A DNA stretch of 64,000 nucleotides from Polytrichum commune (lineage: Eukaryota > Streptophyta > Polytrichopsida > Polytrichales > Polytrichaceae). The stretch covers positions 60,728,533 to 60,792,532 of the forward strand of contig OX485804.1 of NCBI GenBank assembly GCA_950295325.1. The letters run 5' to 3'. The translations under genes and the position numbers were made by a program. The notes beneath the pieces are model-generated. The model was not told the DNA's origin, did not search any database, and saw only the letters and a program-made list of their open reading frames with translations. Of the stretch, positions 20,147-33,300 are shown piece by piece (positions within the stretch are counted from its first letter, which is position 1; the number at the start of each line of letters is the position of its first letter).

Positions 20147-21209
20147 CCTCAACACTAGTATTGCATAGTATTAATGTCGAGGTGCCTCCCTAGCCACCTA
20201 GACTGACAATCATATCCTAAAAATCAAGTCCCTTTACTAAAAGCCACAGTGCAAGCTCTATGTTCATTTGAGAGGTGACCTTTCATGATACAAAGCCCAA
20301 GTTCTTGAAGCCAAGATTTTATGCATCCAAACACAGATAAAACCTCATACATTGACATTCCAAATGAAGAGCAAGAAGTCAAACAACAAGCCTTGACACT
20401 AGTACTACACAACACTAGTGTCAGGGTGCCCCCCTAGCCGCTTAGACTTGCAGCCATATCCTAGAATTCAAGGCCCTTCACCACAATTCGAAGTGTATGT
20501 CAATGGGTTTTAGCTAACCCCAAATTAGTCTAGTGAGCTTACATTGGGGTGAATCAACAACTAAATCAAAAGGAATTAATTTTTACTTTTGTTCACACAA
20601 AACATTCTTCCCCCATTCTTCAACCTAATTCCACTTTTCAACTTGCATCCCAACTACAAATGCCCTCCAACAATAGCAATGGAAAATTAAATGAATGAAG
20701 GCTTTGCAACCACCTTGACACTAGTACTGCACAATACTAGTGTTGAGGTCCCGATTTTGGAAGACAGTCAGAAGCCCAAATTAAGAATAGAAAGGGCAAT
20801 ATGCAGTCTACCCAAGCTTAAGAAACAACTATTTACATCCATTTTATTGGATGAAGGATGAAAAATAAGGACAAACGTCAATTTGAATCAAAGGAGCCTA
20901 CACTTGAAACATTGACCTCAACACTAGTATTGTGCAGTACTAGTGTTGAGGTTCCACTCTCATCCCCACCTCTGGTAGCCATATTAATGACTTGAATGTC
21001 CTCTACCTCTTGATTGAGGAAAATCTACCACTGAGAGGCAGCCTTCCACAGGCAAGCAAACATAAGATCTCATGCAAGCAAAAGAAAACAATCCTCCCCA
21101 ATAGTAGCCAAGGGGGCAAATAGACACAAATTATTGCAAAAATAATGACTTTGACACTAATACTGCAGAGTACTAGTGTCAAGGTCACTGATTTCTAGTG
21201 TTGAGGTCC
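20147..21209. repeat. five periodic hairpins (ACACTAGTA family)
   Basis: Inverted repeats centre near 20165, 20409, 20730, 20933 and 21166. The best, 20916-20951, has perfect 14-bp arms CCTCAACACTAGTA and TACTAGTGTTGAGG with an 8-nt loop. Others use CCTTGACACTAGTA arms. A half copy follows at 21196-21209. Spacers share blocks (CTCCAACAATAGCAA, AAATTAAAT), so hairpin and spacer were amplified together with a period of about 200-320 bp. Confidence 0.88.
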
Positions 21210-21249
21210 TCTAAAATGAGCAGTAATGTTATGGAGTCATGAACTTCAA

Positions 21250-21725
21250 CTGGTTATTTCTCAAACTCATCCGGTTCATTTGTGATGGTTAATTCTTTGA
21301 AGTCTCAAACCTCGATCACTTATTTCTCAAACTCACCCAGATCATTTGAAACTAGTAATATTCCTGAAATCTCAAACCTCAACCAGTTATTTCTCAAACT
21401 CACCCAGATCATTTGAAACTAGTAATATTCCTGAAATCTCAAACCTCAACCAGTTATTTCTCAAACTCACCCAGATCGTTTGTAACTAGTAATATTCCTG
21501 AAGTCTCAAACTTCAATTAGTTATTTCTCAAACTCACCCAAATCATCTATAACTAGTAATTTTCCAGGAGTCTCAAACCTCAACCAGTTATTTCTCAAAC
21601 TCACCCAGATCATTTGTAACTAGTAATATTCCTGAAGTCTCAAACTTCAATTAGTTATTTCTCAAACTCACCCAAATCATCTATAACTAGTAATTTTCCT
21701 AAATCCTAAACCTCAATCAGTTGCA
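21250..21725. repeat. 67-bp tandem array, about seven copies
   Basis: Units mark their start with (C/T)AGTTATTTCTCAAACTCAC at 21384, 21451, 21518, 21585, 21652 and 21718, with diverged units at about 21250 and 21317. Two subtypes alternate (ACCTCAACCAG and ACTTCAATTAG), suggesting a later 134-bp duplication. The array abuts the MULE-like pseudogene. Confidence 0.9.
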
Positions 21726-24190
21726 ACCTAGAGGCGATTTGCAAGATGCATGGTTGATGTTTAACCACACATACAAAATGAAAGGTTGGACTACAATGGC
21801 GTGCCACATTTATGACCTTGTATGTCATCGGGTCATGACTATTGCAATTTGTGACATGCAATCCGAGGATGCCAATTCCCAATGCTTGTTATGGTACAGT
21901 TTGATCAATCTCATGAAAAACCCCATAGTATCTTACATCAATTTTAAGGAGTGCCCATGCCAATTTCATTGTTGTTCGAAGGGCGTTTGGTTCTAAAAAT
22001 CCCAAAGAGCCCATATAGGGTAGGGAACATACATGTGGTTTCCATTCGGAGCAATTTTTTGAAAAACATAAGAAGCATGTTCAGAAGTCCACGAGAAAGG
22101 AGATTGTGCAATTGGTTTATAATTTTAAGGAATCAAAATATGATGAGGATGCTCACCTCAATGTGATGAAGCTAAAACATTGGATTCAAATGTCAAGAGC
22201 ATGCAACTCCAAGGATCAAGATGCTCTCCTAGAATGGTTGGCCTATTGGCATTTTTTATATCATCAATGGGGGTCTACCACTTTGTCAATGAGTTTTGTA
22301 TATTATGTATGTTTCATTGTCATACTTCATTGCCATTTTTTATTTTTAATATCATAATGTAATTCCAAATATGTTTCAATACTTATTACTGCATATTTTT
22401 CATTAGAGTTGGTCATTGGAGAAGCAAACAACAACTCCTGATTGCAACTTGTCGGAACTATCCATCACTTTTGGCTTGCTGCATCTGAGAAAAAAGCATT
22501 GACTTGTTTGAGGTAACAATGGATGATTTGGCGCGAGAGATAACCCAGATTTCTTGATACTCCAATTTCTTAGACTTTGGCAAGTCACAAAATAAAGGTC
22601 CTGATCATATAGAATTGTTGTGTCGTGCCATGCATCGTCACCACAATCCAATTTCCATAGCGAGGGTTGTTGACAAGCATGCACCAAAGCTCCATGATTG
22701 AGTGCCTCATTTGGAAGGGGAGACAGAGTTTGGATTTGCAAAGCGGAATCTCTCCAATAAATTGGGTGGTGCTAATGATTCACATCAACCAGATAAAGTT
22801 AACTTCAGTATGTGGAATATACCCAAAACCTGTGCACACCTCAACCCTTCCTCTCTTGCACACACGGGTAGATCACTTAGTGCATTTTAAAAACGACGTA
22901 TGGCATAATATAGAGAGGATTAAAATCATTTGAAATAAAAATTATAAAGGAATTCCAAATAATGAAGGGGCCATTAAATGTAGACAATCCCATTATAAGT
23001 AAGTTAGATGGACATAAAACCTGGGCCATTATTTTTTGTAGAATTAATATAAGGGCTGAAGATAAGGATCTTAGAAGGTATGTTTAGTATGGTATGTAAA
23101 TGGGTTTAGGACTCATAGGGATGGATGATAATTGGGATTTCTGTTTGTCCAAAATTACTTAAAAGGAATATAGAGTACAAAAAATTGCAGTGACTTGGAC
23201 AATATAAGTAATGGAAGGGTGCAAACAAATGGATCATTTTTGAAATTTAAGTAATTATAGGGAGGCTTTAATTCAGCCCTTGAAGGTAAATAGCCACAAA
23301 ACAAAAAAAACCCCAACCGCACATGGTGCACAAAAATGCCTTAGAGTGATCTACCCGTGCTTGCACAAAAAATAATAAGAACTCAGTTGTCCATTGCACA
23401 ATGGCATATTTCAGATACTAACAAGGATCCAATGTGAAGTGCTCTACCATTAGAGCAATAACCCATGAGAAGTGCAAGAATCTCATTGGTGGCAATACTC
23501 CTGCACCATGTTATGAAGGCCCTTATAAATTGCCTTCATTCAAAGAGTCAAAGCCAAAACTCCATTGGTTTTGTGTAGGTGATATTGGGATGTATGTGAT
23601 GGGCACAGTACGTGATGATGTACTCTATAAGCCAACAATCCTTCTTGTTTGGCCTATGAAAAGGGGACCTGGTTTGACAACTACCAAAATACTTATGCTT
23701 AATGATGACAATTTCTTATTGGAGACATTAGGTGAGAAAGCTTCATTGTCCCCTATGGAGGAGGACTCCAGCCAACATCCCTAGTTTAAGTTGGATGATA
23801 CACATCCCACAATGCATGACAACAAAGCAATTCGTCAAATGCAACCCACAGTATAGCATTTTACAAAAATGGATTTTGGAAACTTTATGGTTGCAACAAT
23901 AAAAAGGAGGATGCCTCTCCCTGGAGGCAAATTGTACCCCTTAATAAACCAAAATAACACAAATCCTACCATGGAGTGGATTGTGATAGTTGACAAGTTC
24001 CCAAGATGTAATTGTCCTTATTTTTATAAGATGTTCTTCTCGAGTATTGGGAAGAAAGGGAAGTACATCCCTTGCAAGCATCAATATTATGTATTCTTGG
24101 TTGTTTTGTAAGCTAACCCTGTAGTGGATGTATGTATCCACAACACAACCTGAAGTGATTATGAGGTGGCCAAACTTCTCCGCAATGACC
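21721..24190 (+). pseudogene. MULE-like transposase with SWIM-type end, decayed
   Basis: Successive frame-shifted segments. KGWTTMACHIYDLVCHRVMT with AICDMQSEDANSQ is the MULE-type core. DALLEWLAYWHFLYHQWG follows at about 22220, then NKGPDHIELLCRAMHRHH (about 22590) and HAPKLHD. After a nested insertion come KLHWFCVGDIGMYVMGTVRD (23560-23620) and, at the 3' end, FPRCNCPYFYKMF...CKHQYYVF, a CxC...CxH SWIM-like zinc-binding signature. The order fits a MULE-like transposase family of plants. Frameshifts, stops and the insertion at 22856-23368 make it non-functional. Confidence 0.6.
22856..23368. mobile_element. 513-bp TIR element nested in the MULE-like pseudogene
   Basis: The left end TTGCACACACGGGTAGATCA and the reverse complement of the right end (GCACGGGTAGATCACTCTAA) match with small indels over about 35 bp, continuing to GCATTTT. 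The interior is non-coding. It interrupts the transposase reading between its central and C-terminal parts. Confidence 0.6.
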
Positions 24191-26580
24191 CATTTGATGG
24201 ATAATAGATGATACATATTAAAGGCATATGCCTTCATGTTCATGTTATATCCTACATACATGTGTGGGCTGTGCATTGCCTTATTTTTGGAGACCATTCC
24301 AAAGGACCATGGCTTAAACTTAGGGTTGCATGTTAGAGATCAGTGTAGGAGTTGAGTTTTGGACCAAAGGGTTGGTAATGTTGAAAGAACACATGTTTTG
24401 TTGTTGCATACATTTAGTACTTCAGTAAGGTTGATAGTTGTAAGACGTTTTGAAATGCCCATACTTTTGAGGCATTCCAGTCATGCATCTTATTTGAATA
24501 TAATGTGCCATTTAATCTCATTGAAGCAATATGTTTAAACAACATTTTGTGGCATTATGGACATTGCTTGACATTGTTCGCATCAAATGTGTATTGTTTA
24601 TTTTTATCTTGGGGATATAATGTCTACAATGACATCAATCACACCTATAAACCCTAAACCAAAAAATCCCTAACCCTATGAATTAACAATTTGAGCATGT
24701 TATTTCTTGCTTTCACATGTAATGTTTTGGGCACATTGACTCACCCCTACCAAAACAATATTACATCATATCCAAATTTGTACATCCTTTGAAAATTCTT
24801 AATGTGTAACGAAAAAAAACCTTAGTTTAGAATATCAACCCTTGGCAAAACACCAACCTCAGAAGTCATATGTCTCGGGGTTTTGAACGGGCACCTATAA
24901 ATGTAGTTTGGGCATCACAAAAAATTATTATGGGTAGCCGCCTCAGAAACTTGGTCATAGGGGTGTGTATGCCCCTTAAAATAATCCCAATAAATCATGG
25001 GCAAGTCCAAAAAAGTTGGCGATAGGGCTTGCTCATGCTCGTATCCTAGCTTCACGGCGGACGTTAAGTTCTCCCCCACGAACTTTTCGGGGGAGGAGTA
25101 TTTGGGCAGGGGCGGCTGCCCGTCAGATTTTCTGGACCCGACCGAAAAATGTTGCCCGCCCGCCCGACTTTGAAAAAACTATTGTCCTTGCATTCTTGAA
25201 GGCCACTTATCCACAAATCCCATATTGAGTGCACTTCATTTTCAAGGTCCCAAATCCAATATATATGTTCACTTCCATTGAGTAAAAAAGCAATTGACTG
25301 GATTTCATTTTCAAAGTGAAACCGCCAATAAAGCATGTAATTAACTTGGAAGTCAAAAATATTACAAAATCCTCATTAGCACTGAGGTTATAATTTTTGT
25401 GACTTACAATTGAAAGGGACTTTGTCATTCTAAAATGAAACTAAAATTAATGATTTTTTATATTTTTATATTTTTAATTTTATAGTTAATACCTTCTACT
25501 ATCACAAAGTTTTCATACGCATTTAAACTAGTTAAGTCTGATTGAATGTAACTAAGTCTAATAAATTCTAATTAATCCTGATTAATTCCAGTAAGTACAT
25601 TTTATAATTAATCCATCCTACTCATGCTAATTTTATGGTGGATGGCCTTTTAAGAGATGATTCTATAAGTTTGTTCGATGTTGCAATTTGTGTAATGTTT
25701 GAAACCTGTACAAAGCACGGAGTTGGAAAGAAGTTTTTGGTCATCTTACAACTCTAACTTTGTCCAGTCCTTAGACTATGTAGGTCTTGCATCAAGAGAG
25801 CATTTCATTCTAAGCTGGACACAAAAACACCGTGGACCAATTTGTTTGTGCTTCAGCTGTCAAAAGTACTACAGAAGCATTGAAAACCATCGGGGAATTC
25901 TGGCACACAATTTGTTACAACGCTTATACACACCTCTGCATTAAGTTAGTTGGTTAGAGATTACTATGCCGCAATCGCATTCTTCATAACCAAGTTCGCA
26001 TTGGGGAAGCTACACAGTCGGTGGGATATAGTGACATATGAAGAAAAAAGTTCTGACGATTATCTGTTGCAGCCTGTGAATCATCCGTCCAGACTTTTTC
26101 TATCCACATTATTGTCTCCTCTCTAGACATGAGTGCTCCTTGTCAACAATGTGGGCACTGAACATATCTCAAGCTGCCAATCGTGTCAATCATAGGAAGT
26201 ATTCCTCCACAAGTTCATCAGTACTTTACCATTCTGCTAACAATTCCATTATACAACATTGAATTCTCTATGATTTTTTTGATCGCCCATGTCCACCCTG
26301 ACCACAAAATATCTCCTGGCGAATCTAGATGTTGAGTGCCTAATATTTGTGATGAACAGCTCTCATGAAGAATATATAATTTCGCAGTACACGGCGTTGG
26401 AGTGGAGGGCACTTTAATACTAGCTTCACGAAAAATCCCCAGTTTCAAAACCAGTGCTTAATTGGAAAGAGTATAACATGTGCAGTGAGAGAAAACTCAT
26501 GTGTCCTTTAATTTGATACAAGATAACAGTAAATAATGCTGGTAATAGTGTACAAGTCATTGTACATGGTGGCAAAGAAG
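24191..26580. other. intergenic, nothing coherent recognised
   Basis: AT-rich apart from a GC-richer patch at 25015-25175. Short open frames have no recognisable domain. A CCCTAAACC tract is present at 24650-24660. Confidence 0.35.
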
Positions 26581-26584
26581 GAAT

Positions 26585-28290
26585 GTCCTATACACAAGCT
26601 GCAAAATCTGCAGGGATGTACTCCTGCGTGGACTATCTTGGTACTAGGCATCGAGCACTGAAGTTGCCAATACCTTTCATGGGTGAGTGCACATTGCGAA
26701 GCTCGTTCAACCTCTGCTTCTCTCCTATAATCCGTATCTGTTCAAGAAGTTTAGTCAAATTTGTATCAGAATACCACAGTGCTGGAACAGTTCTGTGCGC
26801 AGAGTAGAAAATTCAATTTACCTAAGCAATTTACCTTAAGTTTGCAGTCTTCTAAGTTCAGTTTTGTTGCCTCAAGGCCAGATTTCAGTTGGCGGAGTGC
26901 TTCTAGGGCCACACCAGGTTCAGTACCGCTTTCTGTGTCAGAAATTCCTGCAGCCTGTCATTCGTCGTTCCAGATATTGATCAACACATATTGACAACCA
27001 GGTGGTAAAAAATCGGGCAAATTCAATGCTCAAGAGAGATTATAACAATTCGAACAAATAAATTGGTACAGTAGAACGATCAAATTAAGTAAGTGATACA
27101 GAAGAGCCCAGGATAGTCACAAATAAGTCAGATATTTAGGAACTGATTGCGGGAAACATATATGAATATTTGTTAATCAACATCTACCAAGATTACCTTT
27201 ATAATAGTAGTACACATGCTGGAAAGCTTTTGGGATACTTGGATATTCTCTGCCTCCACCTCCTGTGACCATTGTTCAGAAATGGAGTAAATAACGAGGA
27301 ATTCAATATAAATATACTGTAAATGCAAGGTGCTCTCATCTTACAGCAGGTATTAGTATTGGGACTTTTATAAGAAAAGCATTGCAAGGAAAAGTGCATG
27401 AATCAACATTGTGCTGCTCCTAAAATATACCGTCAGTTTGTTCCGAAGGCGTTGCTCTTCATCAATATTTGCCTTCTGCAGTGCGGTATTTTGCTAGCTC
27501 ATCACACTCGGGTATAGAGAAGCTCAGCACGTCTAAGATTTCCACTCAATTCGTCATTCTGGATTCTAAGTGAGTTGTTTTTATCCTGTTGAATACAGGA
27601 GACGACCCAAAATTTGTAAGCATTAGCACCAATAGTGCCTTCAGAGCTTCGTACAGGAAGGATTTGAAAACATCTGGTTTTGACATGGATGGGCACCTTG
27701 ATTTTTGGCATGATGTTTGATACGCTGCTGGAGATTCTGCTGTCCTGATAATTTTTTTGATTTCCAGCTCCAAGTCACCAATCTTTTTCTGTTGTAGTCT
27801 GGTTTCGCTCTGCACACACAAATATTTTACCTCATATATCACAAAGACTTCCTTGTGCTGCACCTGTGTACTCTATACAAAAGCGGCCTTACCGGTACAG
27901 AAACACTGCAATTTGATGTATATAATTCAGGACCCGATGATTACAAAATCTCCACAAGTCAGAAAACACCATGTGTACCTTGAGTACATCATGTTCTGCA
28001 GTAAGTTTGAGTACACATTCTTGCAGCTTGTCAGCAGCGGCTTGCGTAGTCAAGAGATCCGCCTGTCTTCTACTGATCTCCTCCAACCAACTGGCATACG
28101 TAAACAGACAATTTTCAGCCCGGAAACCCCTTCACTTGTATTCTCTAGTGGGAGACCATACCATGCAGGAACAGAGCAATTGCAACAGGGTATGGACTGT
28201 ACCTTTCTCTCTCTTCGATGAGCTCATTCATTGCAACATCACGTGCTCTACCACTTCATCCTCGAAAGAAGTCATCGTTAAAGTTCAGAA
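26585..28290 (-). pseudogene. coiled-coil, kinesin-tail-like exons, probably decayed
   Basis: A series of small minus-strand exon-like blocks, several with acceptor and donor: about 28285-28185 (FEDEVVE, then RARDVAMNELIEERER after a frame change); 28089-27980 (LEEISRRQADLLTTQAAADK, donor AAG|GTACAC); 27811-27740 (SETRLQQKKIGDLELEIKK) leading to LQQRIKHHAKNQG; 27587-27520 (DKNNSLRIQNDELSGNLRRA); 27490-27430 (LQKANIDEEQRLRNKLT|GT); 27262-27197 (EVEAENIQVSQKLSSMCTT, AAG|GTAATC); 26957-26830 (AAGISDTESGTEPGVALEAL, AAG|GTAAAT); 26770-26680 (DTNLTKLLEQIRIIGEKQRL). Order and wording resemble the coiled-coil tail of a plant kinesin (KIN-12-like) as I remember it. Frame changes between blocks suggest decay. 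The family call is tentative. Confidence 0.42.
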
Positions 28291-28911
28291 AGGTTGGATC
28301 AATATTATTGAATAAAAAAGTAATGAGGCAATTCACAGGATTATTAGAGCAATGAGGAGAATATTGACATTTACACTCATGTGTAGTGATCAGTTCAATT
28401 TTGACAGTTATCGTCCTCATAAATCTGGTGATTTAAATTTTCCCACATCAAGGACTTGGGCAAGAGTGCAAACCTTCTCAATTGCTGCTCTTTGACTTAT
28501 TTAAGAGTCCTCCTCCTCCTCCTCCTCCTGCTGCTGGCCTAAAAGGGCATGCAAAAAGTAAGGAGAGATTGTTACAGGATCTGCAGTTTGATTTTTGTTC
28601 GCAGTGGGACACTAATGGAATGTGCACAGGTTAATGTCTCGACCTTCCAGGATGAATGTCTCGGGCAATGTCTCAAGACCATTGTGGTGATTATTAGCGA
28701 GAGAATGTTTCTCCTTAAAGGTCAAGTACTTCGGGACAAAAAGTTTTAGAGATTTGTGTGACAATAATATCACATCTATCAGACCTCAGCAGTTTTTCGC
28801 CTGAGTCTGCCACAACCTTCTCTACTACATGAACTGGCTTTCTCCTCCAATTTACCCCCTAGCAATGCCCCAAGAATACTTGGTTGGCTCTTCAAACGGA
28901 TGTGGAACCCT
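28290..28911 (-). other. possible upstream exon remnants of the coiled-coil gene
   Basis: The minus strand reads QQQEEEEEEDS over the CTC repeats at 28505-28540 and VADSGEKLLRSDRCDIIVTQ at about 28740-28805. These are short open blocks of plausible coding character but without clear splice junctions. Confidence 0.25.
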
Positions 28912-29926
28912 GGGGGGTGCACCTTTCATAACACATATGAGTATATGTGGGTGGGTGCACAAAATGAGTATTAATTTGAACTTTTCCATATTATGTATAC
29001 ATATGTTAGACAAATTATAACTCGTAATTATGTACATGTATGGAGGACCTCTAGAAAATTGTATAACATTTGCACTTGTATGGTAGGATCACTGGACTTT
29101 GTGGAATAAGTATTTAATATTGGATGAAACTAGGATGAACAATTTTCTCATTTCCTTAGCTCATGCATGTATGTATGGAAGAGGCAATATTAGGGTTTTG
29201 GAAGGGGTGGTTGAGCTAAGAATGAGGCCACTTCTTGCTTAGGGTTGCGAGAGGAATGGCCGGTGCTTCTTTGTGGCGCTTCTTTGTGGCACTTCGTTGT
29301 GATTGATGTGGGTGGCTGATGTCGTCATTAGATCATGGGTGGCATTGAAATTGCGAAGGTGTTGATTTGCAAGTGGGTTTCCTTATATCTATTTTGTATC
29401 GTTAATAAACCTCCAATGTGTGCAACAATTTGGATCAATTATTTAGGGATTGCAATTTGTGCAAGTTCTAGGATCAAGCATGAGATTGGTTTATATCGGT
29501 TGCAAAGAGGAACCATAATAAATGCACTTACGATCTCACTTATCATTTGATGATAGATTTAGAAACAATAATTGCACTAGCTTTTATGACATATATTGTA
29601 GACTTAGATGCTTATGAGTTACATCTAAGACATGAAAAAGTCTTCAACAACATTATTAATGAATGCTAGTGTTTTACATTATACATATGATGGCGGTTCA
29701 TTATAATTCAAAAGTATATTTGTATACTTATGTTAATGACTATATATAAGTGTAATTTTTCTACATATATATATTGTCACTTATATTTTTATCATTGAAT
29801 TTGTATGTGTATTGCTTGACAACGACGACAACAACAACAACAACTTCAACTTGTATGTAGAAGGTTTTTAAGAGTATGTTGCAAATGCATATGGTTTTTG
29901 ATTTTTAATGAAAGGTGCACCCCGGG
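28912..29926. mobile_element. 1-kb TIR element, copy A
   Basis: The left end GGGGTGCACCTTTCAT (28914-28929) is the exact inverse of the right end ATGAAAGGTGCACCCC (29908-29923). The interior has no clear transposase. A second copy lies inverted at 49457-50434 and matches along its length. No target duplication was identified. Confidence 0.75.
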
Positions 29927-31389
29927 CATGGAGCTCCGTTGCAATCACTGCACAGCACTTTCCCCCTAACTCATCTTTAATTTCTGGAAAAGCTACTCCA
30001 AACCATTCTCTCAGGTTTCCACTCCACTTGTGAGACTTTATGACTTGATATCCTTGTATTTGGTTAGCAACATTTGTAATTTCTCTATCAAAAGGAGAAT
30101 TGTGAGATCCTGCCCGAAAGCCGATGGGGCCTCTCCTTTCGGAACCTCTATACAGGCCACCAAAGATTCAACTCGGGCTTGATTAAATTGCCTGTGAGTA
30201 AAGGGCTCCAACATACCAATCTTTGTGACTTCTACTTGTGGCTATTCGAACGGATGTGGAACTTGTGAGCTTGGATATGCTTTCGATTGTGATCTTCAAA
30301 TGCAATCTGCCTACTTTCAAATGGACACCGCTCCTGTCACCCACAACTTGCCTCATGTCCCTTCCTGCCTATTAACGAAAAACTCCAAGATAGATAATGG
30401 TTGGCGCACGTAGTTAACCTCCCTGGGCCTTATAAGGACCACTCCGAATGCAAGATTTCATCATTTTGCATCCACATGTTCCAAGGTTATTTATAGCATG
30501 TCCACACTTATTGGTGTGGGCAACTAATGAAGGGCTCCTACCAGTAGGGGTCACTTTTATAGTTGGTTTGACCAGTGAGAGTCATTGGATGTAATCAGTG
30601 CCGGTAAGACATGTTCACTGGTGGCCCACACCAAGAAGTGTGTTGGACTATTAGTGAAGTTTCTTGAATTCCAGTCATAACATACTTGAAAGAGGATTGC
30701 CAATGAATACCACAGTATTTTATGGAAGCCCATGGCAAGGTCGAGTCATGCTTGTGTCCACTCTGGCACATTTGCATATGGCTCATTTTCATTTTGTCCA
30801 TATGGAGATGTCTGTGATTGATTGGGGATCAATCTTGTGCATTAATTTGCTGATTTGCAGATGGTGCAAGGAAGACTTTTGCACCCGCATTTACTTCAAC
30901 CTCATATGTGATGACGAACCCATGATCACTCGTCTTCATCCGATTTATCTGATTCTGATTTATCTCATGCTCATCGACATCGCTAGAGACCCTACCTACA
31001 CTGTTATTTGAAAGACTTCTGCTAACTTGAGTAATGTCTTGGCTTCTGATATCCTGGCTCCACCATTGACTAACATGTCCTCTTTCAACGAGATGTGCAT
31101 GTTCATCCCCATCTACTTGGAGACCACTTCTGCGTCACACACTTGCCTGCTTGGAATCACTTAGATCAGACCAATTGATTTGCCCAAATGGCCTGGACAC
31201 TGGTAAGATAGTATATCATCTCCAAATGTATATGCTGTGATGTAGTCACTGTAAACCTCTATCTCTACCAACCACTGTAAAACTCTAACTCCACCTGAAT
31301 CCTTTACTAACTGATCAACAGAAACATAAACCACGGCTACTAGAGGGCGGGCTTTACACCCGAGGTTTTCTCTTTCTCAGACATGTTCT
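29927..31389. other. mostly unassigned, with coding-like minus-strand blocks
   Basis: The minus strand is open over about 30150-29930 (SHKWSGNLREWFGVAFPEIK) and about 31080-31010 (GGARISEAKTLLKLAEVFQI). Neither is recognised. At 30241-30262 a block (CGAACGGATGTGGAAC) echoes the sequence left of TIR element A (28890-28909). Confidence 0.3.
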
Positions 31390-32180
31390 TCAAGTTCTTC
31401 GACTTGGTAGTGCTCTTGGGACTGTCATTATACCGACCTCCGTTACTGTAGGTATGATGGCAGTGTTGATGAGCATGAGATGAGAATCACATTCAGACTC
31501 GGGAAGCAAATCTAGTTTCCTCTTGATTGATCCAAACAATTCAAACCCCTCCAACGCACATGTTTTAGTATTCAGATCCTCAGCACCATGGTCTAACCTC
31601 ATTACCTCTGCAAGTATCTTGGGATCACCAATGTGCCCTGCAGCTTTAAGCTTCAATGGCATTTGGTCGGGCCCTTTCTTCGAAGAGCCCTCTTTAAGCC
31701 ACAAACAATAATTTGGAGATTTGCATGAATGCCCGGATCATGATATCCACCGTTGCCTCATATAGGCATGTCATTTTGTTCCCTTACTGCTATAGCCATT
31801 TGTTATGCATTATTTCTACTACAAGGTTGCAAGTAGGCATCTCAACACGTTGCTCCGAAGTGAGGTCCTACATCACATGTCAAAAAGAAAATATGTAAGA
31901 GTCCAATAAAACAAGATTATTATATAGATATCGGCAGAAGAAGAAATAATTTGAAAATTGAAAACTTACAATGAGCATGTGTCCTCCCCATTGTCTATGA
32001 TAATGCCATAATCCTAACCATTCAAACAAGATGTACATGCCCTTCTCTATGGTTGCACCTATGGACAACCACCAAGCACGCATCACGTGGTATTTGACCT
32101 CTACATCTTCCATACTCTTGGCATCCTTGTATTCCTTATAGAATTGCTTGTATGTTGTTGCAAAGAAGGTTTGATGCATT
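31390..32180 (-). pseudogene. MULE-like transposase remnant (minus strand)
   Basis: VMRAWWLSIGATIEKGMYIL with LFEWLGLWHYHRQWGGHML (about 32095-31970) corresponds to LLEWLAYWHFLYHQWG of the plus-strand copy at 22.2 kb. Downstream, LKLKAAGHIGDPKILAEVMR and CALEGFELFGSIKRKLDLLP (about 31640-31500) continue the same family order as I recall it. Stops and frame changes separate the blocks. Confidence 0.5.
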
Positions 32181-33300
32181 TTTGTGTTATTTTATCTAAC
32201 ATTGGGGACATCGTTATCCAACATGACATCATTTAAGTTTTCTCAAAAAATGATTAAAGCTACAAATGTCAAAAAAATCAAGACATTTTAAAGAAATGGT
32301 TAAATTTATGCAATCTTTGATTTTTCTTCGCCGCCTTCTCGGCATGCTCTTTTTTGGAATTGATGGAGACTACCTAAGCCAGAGTTCCACCCAAACTAGG
32401 AGTTGGTATTGTATCTCACAATGGTGACAAGATGACATCAAACAGTTCTCCTTGTACACAACTAGATGGCGGCCATTACGTCTGCAAGCTTGAAAGGAAG
32501 CACCTAGCAATTAAATGTTGAGAGGTCAATAAATTTAGACGAGTCATGAACAAAGTCAACAATGAAACCCATGTAGTTTGAAACACCTTGAAAGCATGAG
32601 AATACCAACATATTGATGCATAGGCATCAAGGACAAGTGATCCAAAACTTGTTAAGACCTCAATTATGATTTGCAATGGTCCATGTGTTTTCTCTTTACC
32701 ATCTCTCTATGACACTTTATCGTTTATAAGTTGCATGTTTGCCATTGTGAGAGTAAAGTAAACTTCCAAGGCCTCCACATCTACCTTAGACTTTGCATTT
32801 TTCTTTTTGAAAACACACTCCGATTTGGGCTTTGAACGGAGAGACATCATGATATAAAACCTCAAGTATGCACAATAGATCCTACTATTTAGGGTGGTTG
32901 TCTAAGAACAATTTAACATCGTAATCTATTGAAGAGTGAGAACTTAAGATAGCAAAGGGATTGAGGTTTGGATGTAATATTGTCAAATATGTCTCAAGAG
33001 GACAACGCATGCAATGACAACTCGTTGAAACCTCACCAATTGTTTTCCAACACGAATCATAGAAGGCCACGAATGTCCTCATGTAGCCTCCAAAATCTTT
33101 CTTATTAGGAACAAATACATTCAAGGGGCCATCATCGGTGACAATATGCAAAAGCGAACTCAAACATAATGTCAATATTCTTTTGCTTGTGGTCATTCCA
33201 AGGAGGGATGTTATATGGAGGTGATGAAGCATTAGGCTCATAAAGACCTTTTGGCAAATATGTGCTATTAATATCAAAATCTTCAAAGGCACAAGCCTCC
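32181..33300 (-). pseudogene. unrecognised decayed coding region (minus strand)
   Basis: Two open blocks: VTDDGPLNVFVPNKKDFGGY with STSCHCMRCPLE (33150-32985), and LTSFGSLVLDAYASICWYSH (about 32660-32590) followed in another frame by FVHDSSKFIDLSTFNC (about 32555-32510). VLDAYAS is reminiscent of an AdoMet motif I (VLDxxAGTG), but the context is too broken for assignment. Confidence 0.3.
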
